This document shows, one piece after another, positions 31,584 through 41,245 of a DNA stretch of 44,786 bases. The position numbers and the translations under genes are program-made. The notes under the pieces were generated by a model. That model had not been told where the DNA came from. It ran no database searches and saw only the letters and a list, made by a program, of their open reading frames with translations. Source of the stretch: Flavobacterium sp. HTF (GTDB lineage: Bacteria; Bacteroidota; Bacteroidia; Flavobacteriales; Flavobacteriaceae); NCBI RefSeq assembly GCF_003105115.1, contig NZ_QETH01000035.1:1-44786 (forward strand), given 5' to 3'. How positions within the stretch are numbered: position 1 is the first letter of the stretch; every line of letters starts with the position of its first letter.

Positions 31584-32393
31584 TTATTCATCTTCAGTTG
31601 TAGTTTTTGAAGTCTCCTTGTGAAAGACTTTGTTTTTGACATTTTCAAATAAATTATTAAACGTAAGTGTCAAAGAAGCGGCATTTACAGTTTGAGTACC
31701 TTTGTTTCTGGGAAGAATTTCGTTTACATATGTGACTTCAAGCTGAATGTCGTCACTAAATAAGTATCCCGCACCAATATTAAATCTATTGCGGTCGAAG
31801 AAACTTTCTCCTGTTACTTTTGTTCCGGACTTAAAGAACAGTTCATCAGATGTTATTCCATAAATAACCCCTTTGCGAAGTACTTTACTGTTTATTGGCT
31901 TTAAATATTTAATTTGTTGTCTGTAGCGAAAAACATTTTCATACTCCTGATCTTCGTTCCTTATATGTCTTATTTCAAGTCTGGACCGTGTACTTAAAGT
32001 ATAACCAACTTTATGAAAATAATAAATACCCTGTAAGGCAAACCTCCATTCCGGGGATTTAAATTGTCCAATTTCCGGCACATCTTTATTATCAAAATAA
32101 GCTAAAAAAGCAGATGTTTTCCACCTTGGGTTTAAGTAATAATGCCCCCATAGTCTAAATGATTTTTGAACATTATTTTCAAAAATATTGGAAGATGATT
32201 CTGTGCTGCTATATGAATTTGCTATATCTAATTCTGCAGACCATTTTTCATTTATTGTTTTGGTAAACTGAACTTCACTCCAGAATTGATTGTATGCGGT
32301 GTCCTGTCCATAACAAAAGCTTGAATAAGTTGTTATGAAAACAAGTAAAAGACTTTTTTTAATTGATATGTTTGAAGGTAAATATGAATGCAT
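31584..32393 (-). CDS. DUF2490 outer-membrane beta-barrel-like protein
   Basis: A 269-residue exported protein with signal segment KKSLLLVFITTYSSFCYGQ. Alternating aromatic strands such as FWSEVQFTKTINEKWSAELD, RLWGHYYLNPRWKTSAFLAY and RFNIGAGYLFSDDIQLEVTY fit DUF2490, a family of predicted small outer-membrane barrels without known function. A polar tail (KETSKTTTEDE) follows the last strand. The gap to rlmB upstream on the same strand is 43 bases, so it is probably cotranscribed with it. Confidence 0.8.
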   Translation of the reverse strand: MHSYLPSNISIKKSLLLVFITTYSSFCYGQDTAYNQFWSEVQFTKTINEKWSAELDIANSYSSTESSSNIFENNVQKSFRLWGHYYLNPRWKTSAFLAYFDNKDVPEIGQFKSPEWRFALQGIYYFHKVGYTLSTRSRLEIRHIRNEDQEYENVFRYRQQIKYLKPINSKVLRKGVIYGITSDELFFKSGTKVTGESFFDRNRFNIGAGYLFSDDIQLEVTYVNEILPRNKGTQTVNAASLTLTFNNLFENVKNKVFHKETSKTTTEDE

Positions 32394-32436
32394 TTGTTTT
32401 TAAAATTATTCATTACCAGTCTAAACGTATTAAAAG

Positions 32437-33171
32437 TTAACTTCTTTGACGGACAGTTTCATATAAAAAAGCACCACATGCAACAGAAACGTTTAATGAA
32501 CCAATAGTACCAAACATTGGTAGTTTTGCTTTTTCATCAACAATTTTCAGAACAGATGGATTTATTCCACGGTCTTCAGAACCCATTATAATTGCAACCG
32601 GTTCGTTTAATGCTACATCATAAATATTTTGCTCTGTTTTTTCAGTGGCTGCTACAGTTTTAATTCCAGAGCCCTGAAGATAAAATATTGCATCTTTAAT
32701 ATGTTCAACTTTACAAATAGGCACATTAAAAACTGCACCCGCCGAAGTTTTAACCGTATCACCATTTACAGGAGCAGATCCGGCCTTCTGAACTATAATG
32801 CCATTTACTCCTGTACATTCAGCGGTACGAATAATGGCACCAAAATTTCTTGCATCTGAAATCTGATCTAATATAAGGAATAACGGTTTTAAGCCAGATT
32901 CAATAGTTGATTCAACTAAATGTTCAAGGTCAATAAAACCAATAGGTGATATTGTTGCTACGGCACCCTGGTGATTATTTGGAGTTAATCGGTTCAGTTT
33001 TTCTACAGGAACGTAAGAGAAATTAATGTTAGCGCGTTTCATCACCTTCATTAAATCTTTCATCAATTCACCAGAAATCTCTTTTTGGATGAATACTTTA
33101 TCTACTTCTTTTCCTGCCTGAATTGCCTCTATAATGGCTCTGATTCCAAATATTTGATGTTCTTTTTCCAT
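32437..33171 (-). CDS. rlmB: 23S rRNA (guanosine-2'-O-)-methyltransferase RlmB
   Basis: A 244-residue SpoU-class methyltransferase that modifies the ribosomal A-to-P region (G2251 in Escherichia coli numbering). Motifs are DARNFGAIIRTAECTGVNGI (motif 1), IIMGSEDRGI (motif 2) and LNVSVACGAFLYE (motif 3), with an N-terminal substrate-binding domain beginning MEKEHQIFGIRAIIEAI. The -7 box is only four bases from the ATG, suggesting a leaderless mRNA. Confidence 0.93.
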   Translation of the reverse strand: MEKEHQIFGIRAIIEAIQAGKEVDKVFIQKEISGELMKDLMKVMKRANINFSYVPVEKLNRLTPNNHQGAVATISPIGFIDLEHLVESTIESGLKPLFLILDQISDARNFGAIIRTAECTGVNGIIVQKAGSAPVNGDTVKTSAGAVFNVPICKVEHIKDAIFYLQGSGIKTVAATEKTEQNIYDVALNEPVAIIMGSEDRGINPSVLKIVDEKAKLPMFGTIGSLNVSVACGAFLYETVRQRS

Positions 33172-33175
33172 AGGG

Positions 33176-33183
33176 CAAATATA
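33176..33183 (-). promoter_or_regulatory. -7 element (TATATTTG) of rlmB, next to the start codon
   Basis: TATATTTG reads on the minus strand from 33183 to 33176; the ATG begins at 33171 after the four bases CCCT. No clear -33 TTG at the usual spacing. Confidence 0.5.
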
Positions 33184-33200
33184 GGTATAATGTTTATATA

Positions 33201-33232
33201 AAAAAAAACCACCGACGTGTGCCGGTGGTTTT
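33201..33232 (-). terminator. Terminator of the SusC/SusD cluster
   Basis: CGGTGGTTTT (33223-33232) and AAAACCACCG (33205-33214) form the stem. On the minus strand it is followed by a long T run (33208 down to 33201). Confidence 0.88.
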
Positions 33233-33262
33233 AGTTTCTATTAAAAGAATATTTCTATTTTT

Positions 33263-34546
33263 TTATGGAGCAGGATTGATAACAACAGGAGTTGTTGCTT
33301 CTTCCAGGTATAATACTCCTTCTTTATAAGAGAATGATAATTTTTGACTTGTAGTACCAGCTACTCTGTCAGTAACTTGAATTAAACCGTAGTAAGTTAC
33401 ATCTTGGAAATCTGGCTCATCATCAGATCCTAAATTAACATTTCTTGTAACTTTGTAAAGAACTACATCGTTAAGAACTAAATTACTTACTCCTGCAACT
33501 TTCACACCAGCGTTAAATGCTGCTTCAGCTTGCAATAAGTTAGTAGTTTCAAAATCCAATGCATTAGCTTTTACGAATTGAATTCTAACATCATCTGAAG
33601 ATCTTACGAAACCAAATGGGCTTGTAAATGTAACTTCAGTATGAGCTGTGTCAGCTCCGTCATAATTTAATCCAGTTTGAAAACTAAATTGGCTTGTAGT
33701 ATCAGAATTAGATAGAACACCATCTTTAGCACCATCAAATACTTGATCAGCATATGTGATTTTCGTAGTGATTGCATCAGTTTGAGTTCCAGCTGTTACT
33801 GTAAATCTGAATGTTACGACATCATCAGGTTGTACACCAGCACCAATATAATCTAAACCAGCTACATCAATAGTTTGTTTGCTTGTTGAGAATGTCAAGT
33901 CTGGAATTACAGAATAAGCCCCGCCATTAATAGACCATTCACCTACTACCTTGTCAATTACGGTTGTTTTGTCTGCTACTGTCGCATAATGTATAACAAC
34001 AGGTGCAGGATTGTTGTATAATACAGCTGTTACACCACTTGTAGAAGTAGTTGTATTTGTTGCACTACCATGATCGTCAGCTTTCCAAACAATTCCTTTA
34101 GCAACAGTAAGTCTGTAAGGAGCTCTTGTAGATGATCCGTCAGAATATGTTGTAAGAATTGCTAATACAAGAACTCCAGTTTTTCCAGTTAATGTCACAG
34201 TACCATCAGTTTGAGTTACTGGAAACACATCAAAACTACCTAAAGTAGAAGTATTAAATGTAGCTGTACCATTAGCAATAGTAGCATCAGCAACTTTAGG
34301 TCCAAGTTTTATTGGATCTGCTGTGGTAGTCGCAATGTTTTGGTAAATTTCAACCTTAGTTGCAGTTACACCTTCTTTTGTGAAAAGTGCTATAGGCAAG
34401 TTAAAGTTTCTGTCTAAACGACTAATTGTCGCTTGTGGCACTGCATTACCTCCTACTTCTACGAAGTCCGTCCCATCTGCTTCAGAATCGCAAGAAGCGA
34501 AGGCTACCACTAGCGCGAGAGCAGCAATTTTTATATATTTTTTCAT
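33263..34546 (-). CDS. SusE/SusF-position outer-membrane lipoprotein
   Basis: A 427-residue lipoprotein with lipobox AFASC (C19), followed by the acidic DSEAD stretch that in Bacteroidota can direct lipoproteins to the cell surface. The mature part is Thr/Val/Ala-rich with beta-sandwich-like stretches. I do not recognise a specific domain; the call rests on position, 17 bases after SusD, and on the signal. Proteins in this position usually bind the substrate imported by the SusC/D pair. It is the last gene before the terminator. Confidence 0.7.
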   Translation of the reverse strand: MKKYIKIAALALVVAFASCDSEADGTDFVEVGGNAVPQATISRLDRNFNLPIALFTKEGVTATKVEIYQNIATTTADPIKLGPKVADATIANGTATFNTSTLGSFDVFPVTQTDGTVTLTGKTGVLVLAILTTYSDGSSTRAPYRLTVAKGIVWKADDHGSATNTTTSTSGVTAVLYNNPAPVVIHYATVADKTTVIDKVVGEWSINGGAYSVIPDLTFSTSKQTIDVAGLDYIGAGVQPDDVVTFRFTVTAGTQTDAITTKITYADQVFDGAKDGVLSNSDTTSQFSFQTGLNYDGADTAHTEVTFTSPFGFVRSSDDVRIQFVKANALDFETTNLLQAEAAFNAGVKVAGVSNLVLNDVVLYKVTRNVNLGSDDEPDFQDVTYYGLIQVTDRVAGTTSQKLSFSYKEGVLYLEEATTPVVINPAP

Positions 34547-34563
34547 AATTTTATTATTTTTTA

Positions 34564-36018
34564 TTATTTTTTATCCCAGAAAACTTTAGTAATACCAATG
34601 TTAGTTCCGCCAGATTTAGCTATCGCAGCCTGAACATTTGTAGCATTGATAGTTTGTTCTTTTACTGGGTAAGGATAACTTTTTGGAACCTCTTTCAGGT
34701 TGTTAAAAGTAATAGTTGGTGCAGCCAATACAGGGTAATCTAATCTTCTGTAAGATGTCCAAGCTTCAAATCCTCTGTTGAAATAAGCGATCCATGCTTG
34801 CTCACCAATTTTTTGTTGCCATGTTGGAGCTGCAGTAGCATACGCTACATCAGGTTTTCCTAAATAAGCAACAATATCAGCAGATGCTACACCCCAATCC
34901 TGCATAGAAGCAGTGATAGCAGCGTTGTAGTGAGAAGCAGCACTTCCACTAACAGCAATTCCTCTTGCAGCAGCCTCAGCTAATAAAAATTCAACTTCTG
35001 AATAAGTAAATAATACTCCAGGATAAGTTGGTGATTTAATAGTTTCAGTTAGGTGAGAAAAAGCACCGTAAGTATTAAGAGCTCCATAAACTCCACCTTT
35101 GTATGTTCCGTCGTCATATAAAGTGAAATATTTAGCTCTTCTTGGATCTCCAAGTGCATTTAACTTATTCACAAAAGTGTCAGCAGGCAAAAAGTCATTA
35201 CGACCTGAAGCAACTAAATCAACATATAATGGGTTTGCATTTGGTTGAGTTGCAGCGTAAGTCATATAAGTACCATCTGCACTTGAAGTCATTACACCAT
35301 CACCAATAGCGGCTAAAGCTTGTGCAGAAGCATAAGTTGCATCAACATCATGCATATTAATTGCCATTCTTAAACGTAATGAATTAGCAAATTTTGCCCA
35401 TTTACCAGTACTTCCACCATAAATTAAATCTGCATCACCAAAACTTCCTACACTAGTATCTAATGCATTAGATGCAGTAGTTAATTTTGTTAAAAGATCT
35501 CTGTAGATTGTTTGAGCATCATCATATTTAGGTAGCGGATGACCAATAATATCTAATGCTTCACTATAAGGAATATCTCCGAACGTGTCTACTAATGTGT
35601 TATAAGCATACACAGATAATATATCGATAACAGCAATTTTATTATCAATAATAGCTGCTTCTTCAGCGTTAGCGCCTGCTTTTAGATCCGTTAACAAAAC
35701 TTTTGCTTCTTTAAAGTCTCTAAGTACGTCACGGTAATAAACGTTCCAGTGAGCATCAGGAATGTTACGTGAAAAGTCATACTGACTTTCTTGTGGGTAT
35801 TGAACTTCAGTCCACTGTTGAGCATATAATCTAAAAACATTAATGTTCACAGAAGTACTTGTAACCTGATCTACTAATGCGTGTTCAGCGTTAGTAAATA
35901 AGTAGCTAGCATCAGTAGTTGTTGGACGTTTTGTGTCCGTATTTAATCCTGTAATGTCATCAGTACATGATGCAAATAGGGATAAAATTGGTATTAATAT
36001 AAGAAGTCTATTTTTCAT
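34564..36018 (-). CDS. SusD/RagB-family outer-membrane lipoprotein
   Basis: A 484-residue surface lipoprotein with lipobox LFASC (C18) followed by TDD. LNTDTKRPTTTDASYLFTNA near the start is typical of the SusD-like_2 group, and the TPR-like helical core includes DILSVYAYNTLVDTFGDIPY and FANSLRLRMAINMHD. It forms the lid of the SusC channel and binds the nutrient. Its start is three bases after the SusC stop. The substrate is unknown; no glycoside hydrolase, sulfatase or peptidase gene is linked. Confidence 0.92.
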   Translation of the reverse strand: MKNRLLILIPILSLFASCTDDITGLNTDTKRPTTTDASYLFTNAEHALVDQVTSTSVNINVFRLYAQQWTEVQYPQESQYDFSRNIPDAHWNVYYRDVLRDFKEAKVLLTDLKAGANAEEAAIIDNKIAVIDILSVYAYNTLVDTFGDIPYSEALDIIGHPLPKYDDAQTIYRDLLTKLTTASNALDTSVGSFGDADLIYGGSTGKWAKFANSLRLRMAINMHDVDATYASAQALAAIGDGVMTSSADGTYMTYAATQPNANPLYVDLVASGRNDFLPADTFVNKLNALGDPRRAKYFTLYDDGTYKGGVYGALNTYGAFSHLTETIKSPTYPGVLFTYSEVEFLLAEAAARGIAVSGSAASHYNAAITASMQDWGVASADIVAYLGKPDVAYATAAPTWQQKIGEQAWIAYFNRGFEAWTSYRRLDYPVLAAPTITFNNLKEVPKSYPYPVKEQTINATNVQAAIAKSGGTNIGITKVFWDKK

Positions 36019-36021
36019 AGC

Positions 36022-39000
36022 TTAGAATTTTATTGTTAAGTTACAACCAATGTTTCTAGTGGTTGGTAAAGATCCGATAGATAAACCTGAAGATCCAACG
36101 TTAGATCCTAAACCACTTTCAGGGTCTGCATCTGGAAGGTCTTTATCAATTATCCATAAGTTTGATCCGATAATAGATATTTTAGCATCAACTAATTTTA
36201 TCTTTTGTACTAATGAAGTTGGTAATGTATAAGTAATGTTTACTTCTCTTAATTTGATAAAGCCAGCATCATATACATAATCTTTTCTAGCTCCATTTCC
36301 ATAAGCGTTTGTAATAGCGCCACCTGTAACATATGCAGTTCTTGTTGTGTTTGGAGTACCGTCAGGGTAAACACCTGGAAGGATTACACCACCACCAGTA
36401 GCAAGTGAATTTCTTTTAGGATATCCTAAATCATTATTACCAACTGTATTTTCAGTTAAACCTGTACCTTGGCCATACCATTGGTCAGTAGAGAAGATAT
36501 CTCCACCTTTTTTCATGTCAATCAAGAAACTTAATGAAAGGCTTTTGTATGAGAATTTATTACGAAGACCACCAATCCAATCAGGGTTAATATCTCCAAT
36601 AATGTTGTTTGCACTTGTGTTAAGTAAGTAAGTTCCATTTGCTGGATTAACAACTCTTTGTCCGTCAGCAGCATAAACGTAATCTGTACCTTTTAAAATT
36701 CCAAATGGTTTTCCAGCTACAGCATTTAATGTAACACTTCCTGGGTAAGTACCACCAATTACTAAGTTCTCTAATCCTGGAGCAAGAGCAGTTACCATAT
36801 TCTTGTTTTTAGACCAGTTTACTGTAATATCCCAAGCAAAATTATTTGTTTTGATTGGAGTAGCATTAAATTGAACCTCGATACCTTTATTTTCAATAGT
36901 TGCAGCATTTATGTACTGGAAGCTATATCCTGTAGCACGAGAATATTCAACTGGAATAGCCTCACCTTCGTTAACGTTTTTGTAAACACTCACATCAAAT
37001 CCAACTCTTTTGTTTAAGAATTGCATCTCAAGACCAATCTCTTGTGTTTTAGTTTTAATAGGCTCTAAATTAGAATTGTTTTTTGTTCCGTTTACAGAGT
37101 ATTGTTGTTGTCCGTTAAAAGCATTAATTTTAGTATATGTATCAACTAAAGCTAAAGTAGGTGTTCCAAGTGGGCTTTCAGAATAACCACCTCTTAATTT
37201 ACCAAATGTTAACCAGCTTGCATTTACAAGTTTAGTGAACACCCAGCTACCAGAAATAGAGTTACTGAATAATGAGTTATTTCCTTCTGGTAATTGAGAG
37301 AAGGCATCTCTTCTAGATGTTGCATCAATAAAGAATTGATCCATAAATCCAATAGAAGCAGAAACGAAGTAACTGTTTACTCCAGTTTTAGTTTCTCTTT
37401 CGTAAGGATAAGGGCTTGATGAAACTGAGTTATCTAAGCTATAAAGACCTGGGATAATAAGTCCACCTTCAGTTGAAGCAGTAATTTGATTGAAATAATT
37501 TCTTCTTACAGTTCCACCGGCAACTCCTGTTAAGTTCCAGTTTTCTCCGAAGTTCTTTTTGAAGTTAAGTAACAAATCGTAGTTTTGCTCAGAGAAGTTT
37601 CCATTGTAACGTTGGTATCCTGACATTTCAGTAAAAGCATTTACTCCGAAAGTTTTTCCTACAGAACCTACAGCTAATCTTTCTTCACGAATTTCAGAAT
37701 ATGTATCAGTAGATATTTTTGCAGTTGCAGATACCCATTCAGCAATTTTATAAGTAAAGTTTGCGTAACCTACAAAACGGTTTCTGCTATCATTTTGGTA
37801 GTTTTTGTAACGATCAAAATAAGGGTTGTTCCAATATGCAGGGAATCCATCATCAACTCCAAGTCTGTTCCAAGTAATGTTTTGACCACCTGAATTATTG
37901 TAAGCTTGTTCTTGTTGTTTAATATCAACGTTAGTTTGCCACCATTGACGGAAACCTGATACTAAGTTGTCGCTATATCCTGTCATGTTTCTACCTATTG
38001 TAGATTGATTTGAGAAGTTAGCAAAAGCACTAAGTGAAAGTCTGTCAGAAAATTGGTGATTTACTTTTAAACTGAAGTTGTTTTTGTTTAATTCACTATT
38101 CGGTAAAATACCTGTTTGTTTAGTATTTGAATAGTTGAAAACCAAATTAGTTTTGTCGTTAGCGTCTTCAAAAGATATACTATTTACTAAAGATAAAGAG
38201 TTTTTGAAGAAAGAATTAGGATCATTTTTTGCTGCTGTCCAAGCAGATTTTTTACCAAAATTAGGATTTCCAGGATAATCTGAAAAAGAGTCCCATTGGT
38301 AAACATTCAATGAAGGATCAAAAGCATTTCCTGTAGAAGAGTCATCTCCCATGAAAACTACTCTGTCATTTACACCATCGCCATCAATATCGCCAGAAGT
38401 GTCAAAAGAACCACCGTATCCAGCTCCGTATTGTTTTTGATATTTAACGAAAGTATCTTTATCTGGTGTACCAGTTACTACTTCAGAAGAAACAGTAATT
38501 CCAAGGCCCTTTTTAGCTCGACCTTTTTTAGTAGTAATCATTAAAACCCCGTTACCAGCTAAGTATCCATATAATGCAGATGCAGCAGCACCTTTCAATA
38601 CGTTCACACTTTCAATATCCTCTGGATTGATATCCATACCGTTATTTCCGTAGTCATAACCCTGAGCACCTCTTAATTGTTCTGAAGTACCATCGTTAGT
38701 GTTATTAGCATTGTTAATTGGCATACCGTCAATAACGATAAGCATCTCGTTACTTTGGTTGATAGCTTTAACACCACGAGAGATTGCACTTGTAGAACCA
38801 CCAAAGTTAGTGTTTCTTCTTACGTTAACCCCTGCAACTTTACCAGAAAGTTCGTTTAAGAAGTTTCCACTTGAAGTTCCAGATTTTAAATCTCCCCCTT
38901 TTAATTCCTGTGTTGCGTAACCAAGAGATTTTTTCTCTCTTTTAACACCTAAAGCTGTTGTTACTACAACACCTTCAAGTTCTTGTGCATCTCCAGCTAA

Positions 39001-39279
39001 TTTTACGTTAACAGCAGATGAACTTGCAGCTATTTCCTGGGTTTTCATCCCGATGTAGCTAAATACCAAAACTTGGCTTGTTGAGGCTTTGATAGAGTAT
39101 TTACCATCAAAATCAGTTTGCGTACCAGATTTCGTTCCTTTTACTAATACACTTACACCTGGCAAAGGCATACCTGCATTATCGGTAACGATACCCGAAA
39201 CAGCTCTTTCTTGCGCAAAAGTTAGTTGCGCCACTAGTACTAATAAAAGCACTAAGAATCCATTGAACTTTAGTTTCAT
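36022..39279 (-). CDS. SusC/RagA-family TonB-linked outer-membrane protein
   Basis: A 1085-residue TonB-dependent transporter with signal peptide ending LTFAQ. Residues about 25-105 form the carboxypeptidase-like domain (VSGIVTDNAGMPLPGVSVLV, LVFSYIGMKTQEI). The plug follows with VNVLKGAAASALYGYLAGNG and VLMITTKKG, then the barrel ending CNLTIKF. It imports oligomeric nutrients using TonB energy together with the SusD lid. It comes 84 bases after the Omp85-like gene on the same strand; no perfect TAnnTTTG was seen in that gap (GAGTTTTG is the closest). Confidence 0.95.
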   Translation of the reverse strand: MKLKFNGFLVLLLVLVAQLTFAQERAVSGIVTDNAGMPLPGVSVLVKGTKSGTQTDFDGKYSIKASTSQVLVFSYIGMKTQEIAASSSAVNVKLAGDAQELEGVVVTTALGVKREKKSLGYATQELKGGDLKSGTSSGNFLNELSGKVAGVNVRRNTNFGGSTSAISRGVKAINQSNEMLIVIDGMPINNANNTNDGTSEQLRGAQGYDYGNNGMDINPEDIESVNVLKGAAASALYGYLAGNGVLMITTKKGRAKKGLGITVSSEVVTGTPDKDTFVKYQKQYGAGYGGSFDTSGDIDGDGVNDRVVFMGDDSSTGNAFDPSLNVYQWDSFSDYPGNPNFGKKSAWTAAKNDPNSFFKNSLSLVNSISFEDANDKTNLVFNYSNTKQTGILPNSELNKNNFSLKVNHQFSDRLSLSAFANFSNQSTIGRNMTGYSDNLVSGFRQWWQTNVDIKQQEQAYNNSGGQNITWNRLGVDDGFPAYWNNPYFDRYKNYQNDSRNRFVGYANFTYKIAEWVSATAKISTDTYSEIREERLAVGSVGKTFGVNAFTEMSGYQRYNGNFSEQNYDLLLNFKKNFGENWNLTGVAGGTVRRNYFNQITASTEGGLIIPGLYSLDNSVSSSPYPYERETKTGVNSYFVSASIGFMDQFFIDATSRRDAFSQLPEGNNSLFSNSISGSWVFTKLVNASWLTFGKLRGGYSESPLGTPTLALVDTYTKINAFNGQQQYSVNGTKNNSNLEPIKTKTQEIGLEMQFLNKRVGFDVSVYKNVNEGEAIPVEYSRATGYSFQYINAATIENKGIEVQFNATPIKTNNFAWDITVNWSKNKNMVTALAPGLENLVIGGTYPGSVTLNAVAGKPFGILKGTDYVYAADGQRVVNPANGTYLLNTSANNIIGDINPDWIGGLRNKFSYKSLSLSFLIDMKKGGDIFSTDQWYGQGTGLTENTVGNNDLGYPKRNSLATGGGVILPGVYPDGTPNTTRTAYVTGGAITNAYGNGARKDYVYDAGFIKLREVNITYTLPTSLVQKIKLVDAKISIIGSNLWIIDKDLPDADPESGLGSNVGSSGLSIGSLPTTRNIGCNLTIKF

Positions 39280-39363
39280 TTTTAAATATTTTGAATTAGT
39301 ATCGCAAAACTCTTAATAATTTGTTAACTATCCTAATAAATAAAAATCTTTTTTTGTTAAACA

Positions 39364-41064
39364 TTAAAATTTAACATTATAACATATGTTTATGATAGTG
39401 TTATATAATTGTAATTCATCAGTATTTTGCGCTCCATTTGTAAGAGTAATTTTTAGTAAGCCATTTTTTGTTTGTATGCCTGTACCTATGCCTATTCCTA
39501 TTAATTTTTTTATTTTATTTTTTTCAAAAGTGCTCGTCAGGTCTTGATATAGCCCGTAATCGATAATAGAATTAATATATAGGTTTTTGGAAGCAAAATA
39601 TCTGTATTCTGTAAGAATTAATGAATTAAAGTTTGATTGTAGACTATTTTCTAAAAAACCTCTGATAGAATTTACTCCGCCAAAACGAAATAATTCATTT
39701 GATATGTAGTTTTTACTATTCAAATAAAAATTTTGTGAATTTATGTTAATATAATTTCTTTTGTTAAGTTCGAAATTATAAGAACCGTTAAGATTAATAT
39801 AAAATTGCTTGCTTGATTCAGCTGTTTCCGGATTATCATTGGTGGTTCTTTTCCCGTAACCGGCTGTTAGGTTTAAATATGCTTTTCGGGGAGACAAATC
39901 GTTGGAATTATCATTTTTTCTATATGCTAGTGTACTAGTGAAGTAAGAATTGTTGAAATCGCTGATCATTAAATTATTTGTGTTCTGAATATCACTTGAT
40001 TCAGTGGATTGATAACCGAGGTATATTTTTGAATTGTAATTAATGTAGTATCCTAAATCAATTGCTGTTTTTGTGTTCTGAAATGTGCTGTCCTGTTTGA
40101 AAATATTTAATTGTGCTTTTATTCCAAGTGATGTTTTGAAAATATAAGGGATTTCTAATTTAGTGTTAAATGTTTTTTGTTGGTTTCCGTCACTTTTCCA
40201 GTATAAAGAAAATTGCTCTCCAGAATGAAGTATGTTTTGTAGTGTTATGTCCAGATAGCCATTCAGGTTTAACTTTTTGTTCTCGTCATTTGAAAATCCT
40301 ATATAGCCATCAAAAGTGTTTGCTTTTCTTTTTTCAATATACGCATATACTTTTGTTGAGTCGTTGGTGAATAAAATTTCAGGATATTTTGTTTGTGTTA
40401 TGAATTCAAAACTATTGATGTCTTCGTATAATTCTTTTACTGTGTTTTGATTGAAAGTTCTATTGATGTATTTTTTGTTAAGTTGTTTTAAGTGTCCTTT
40501 TGGGAAAAAATTGGTATTGTTGGTATTTGTGTAATTCATGATAATTGAATTTACAGTGCGTTTTTTTTCGGATTTAAAACTTAAGTCTGCATATATTATC
40601 AAATTCTTTCTTTGGATGTTTTCTAATTTTATCTTGCTTAAGGCAAATCCTTGTTTTTCTGCATCAATTATTTTTTGATTTAAATATTTTTCTGTGTTTT
40701 CGTAGGCTAAAACCAAGGTGTCGTTTTTGGTTTCTGATGAATTAAAAAACGGATTATTTCTACCTATATATATATGTATGTTTTTTGTTCTGTTTTTTAT
40801 ACTGATTATTGATGTATAGGTGCTGTCATTTATTTTGTTTGTGCTGAGTATGGTGTTGTCTAAAAAACCTTTTTTAGTTAGCTTTTGTGAAGTATTGTTT
40901 ACTTCGTTAAAAAGTGATTTTATATTTTGATGTTGTATTATATAGTTTAGAGAGTCTATTGTTTTGTTTTCAATTAAATTGTTTCCATTTATTTTTAAAT
41001 AAAAATTCTGAGCTTTGCAGCTCAGGCCAACTATGAAAATGAATATAATGAAGAATTGTCTCAA
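39364..41064 (-). CDS. Omp85-like outer-membrane protein (POTRA-type N-terminus, surface-antigen barrel)
   Basis: A 566-residue exported protein with signal peptide ending KAQ. The first about 230 residues contain short helix-strand units that could be one to three POTRA-like domains (NNTSQKLTKKGFLDNTILST, AEKQGFALSKIKLENIQRKN). The C-terminal half is a beta-barrel with GGVNSIRGF at 462-470, the conserved Omp85 lid-lock motif region, and a C-terminal aromatic residue (CYNVKF). It is too short and divergent to be BamA; a TamA-like or patatin-less barrel role is possible. It lies upstream of SusC in the same direction, so it may assemble or act with that system. Confidence 0.78.
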   Translation of the reverse strand: MRQFFIIFIFIVGLSCKAQNFYLKINGNNLIENKTIDSLNYIIQHQNIKSLFNEVNNTSQKLTKKGFLDNTILSTNKINDSTYTSIISIKNRTKNIHIYIGRNNPFFNSSETKNDTLVLAYENTEKYLNQKIIDAEKQGFALSKIKLENIQRKNLIIYADLSFKSEKKRTVNSIIMNYTNTNNTNFFPKGHLKQLNKKYINRTFNQNTVKELYEDINSFEFITQTKYPEILFTNDSTKVYAYIEKRKANTFDGYIGFSNDENKKLNLNGYLDITLQNILHSGEQFSLYWKSDGNQQKTFNTKLEIPYIFKTSLGIKAQLNIFKQDSTFQNTKTAIDLGYYINYNSKIYLGYQSTESSDIQNTNNLMISDFNNSYFTSTLAYRKNDNSNDLSPRKAYLNLTAGYGKRTTNDNPETAESSKQFYINLNGSYNFELNKRNYININSQNFYLNSKNYISNELFRFGGVNSIRGFLENSLQSNFNSLILTEYRYFASKNLYINSIIDYGLYQDLTSTFEKNKIKKLIGIGIGTGIQTKNGLLKITLTNGAQNTDELQLYNTIINICYNVKF

Positions 41065-41161
41065 GACTAATTTGGTATTTGTTAAAAGTATTGCAAATAT
41101 CTATCGTTTGTTTGTAAAAACATAAGTATAAATAATGTTATTGAAAATTAATGATTTAACG

Positions 41162-41192
41162 TTTGTATACTGAAAAATATTTTATACATTTG
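41162..41192 (+). promoter_or_regulatory. Promoter of the str operon
   Basis: TTTG (41162-41165), 19 bases, then TACATTTG (41185-41192) is the best promoter match in the window, as expected for ribosomal protein genes. Confidence 0.85.
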
Positions 41193-41195
41193 CAA

Positions 41196-41211
41196 CCCCG
41201 TAAAAAGCGGG
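41196..41211 (+). promoter_or_regulatory. Hairpin at the 5' end of the rpsL mRNA
   Basis: CCCG (41197-41200) pairs with CGGG (41208-41211) around TAAAAAG. The predicted transcript start falls within a few bases of 41196, so the mRNA would begin with this stem. It could protect the 5' end or take part in feedback control. Confidence 0.45.
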
Positions 41212-41245
41212 AATTTAATAAACATAATAATTTTTAGTATTAATT

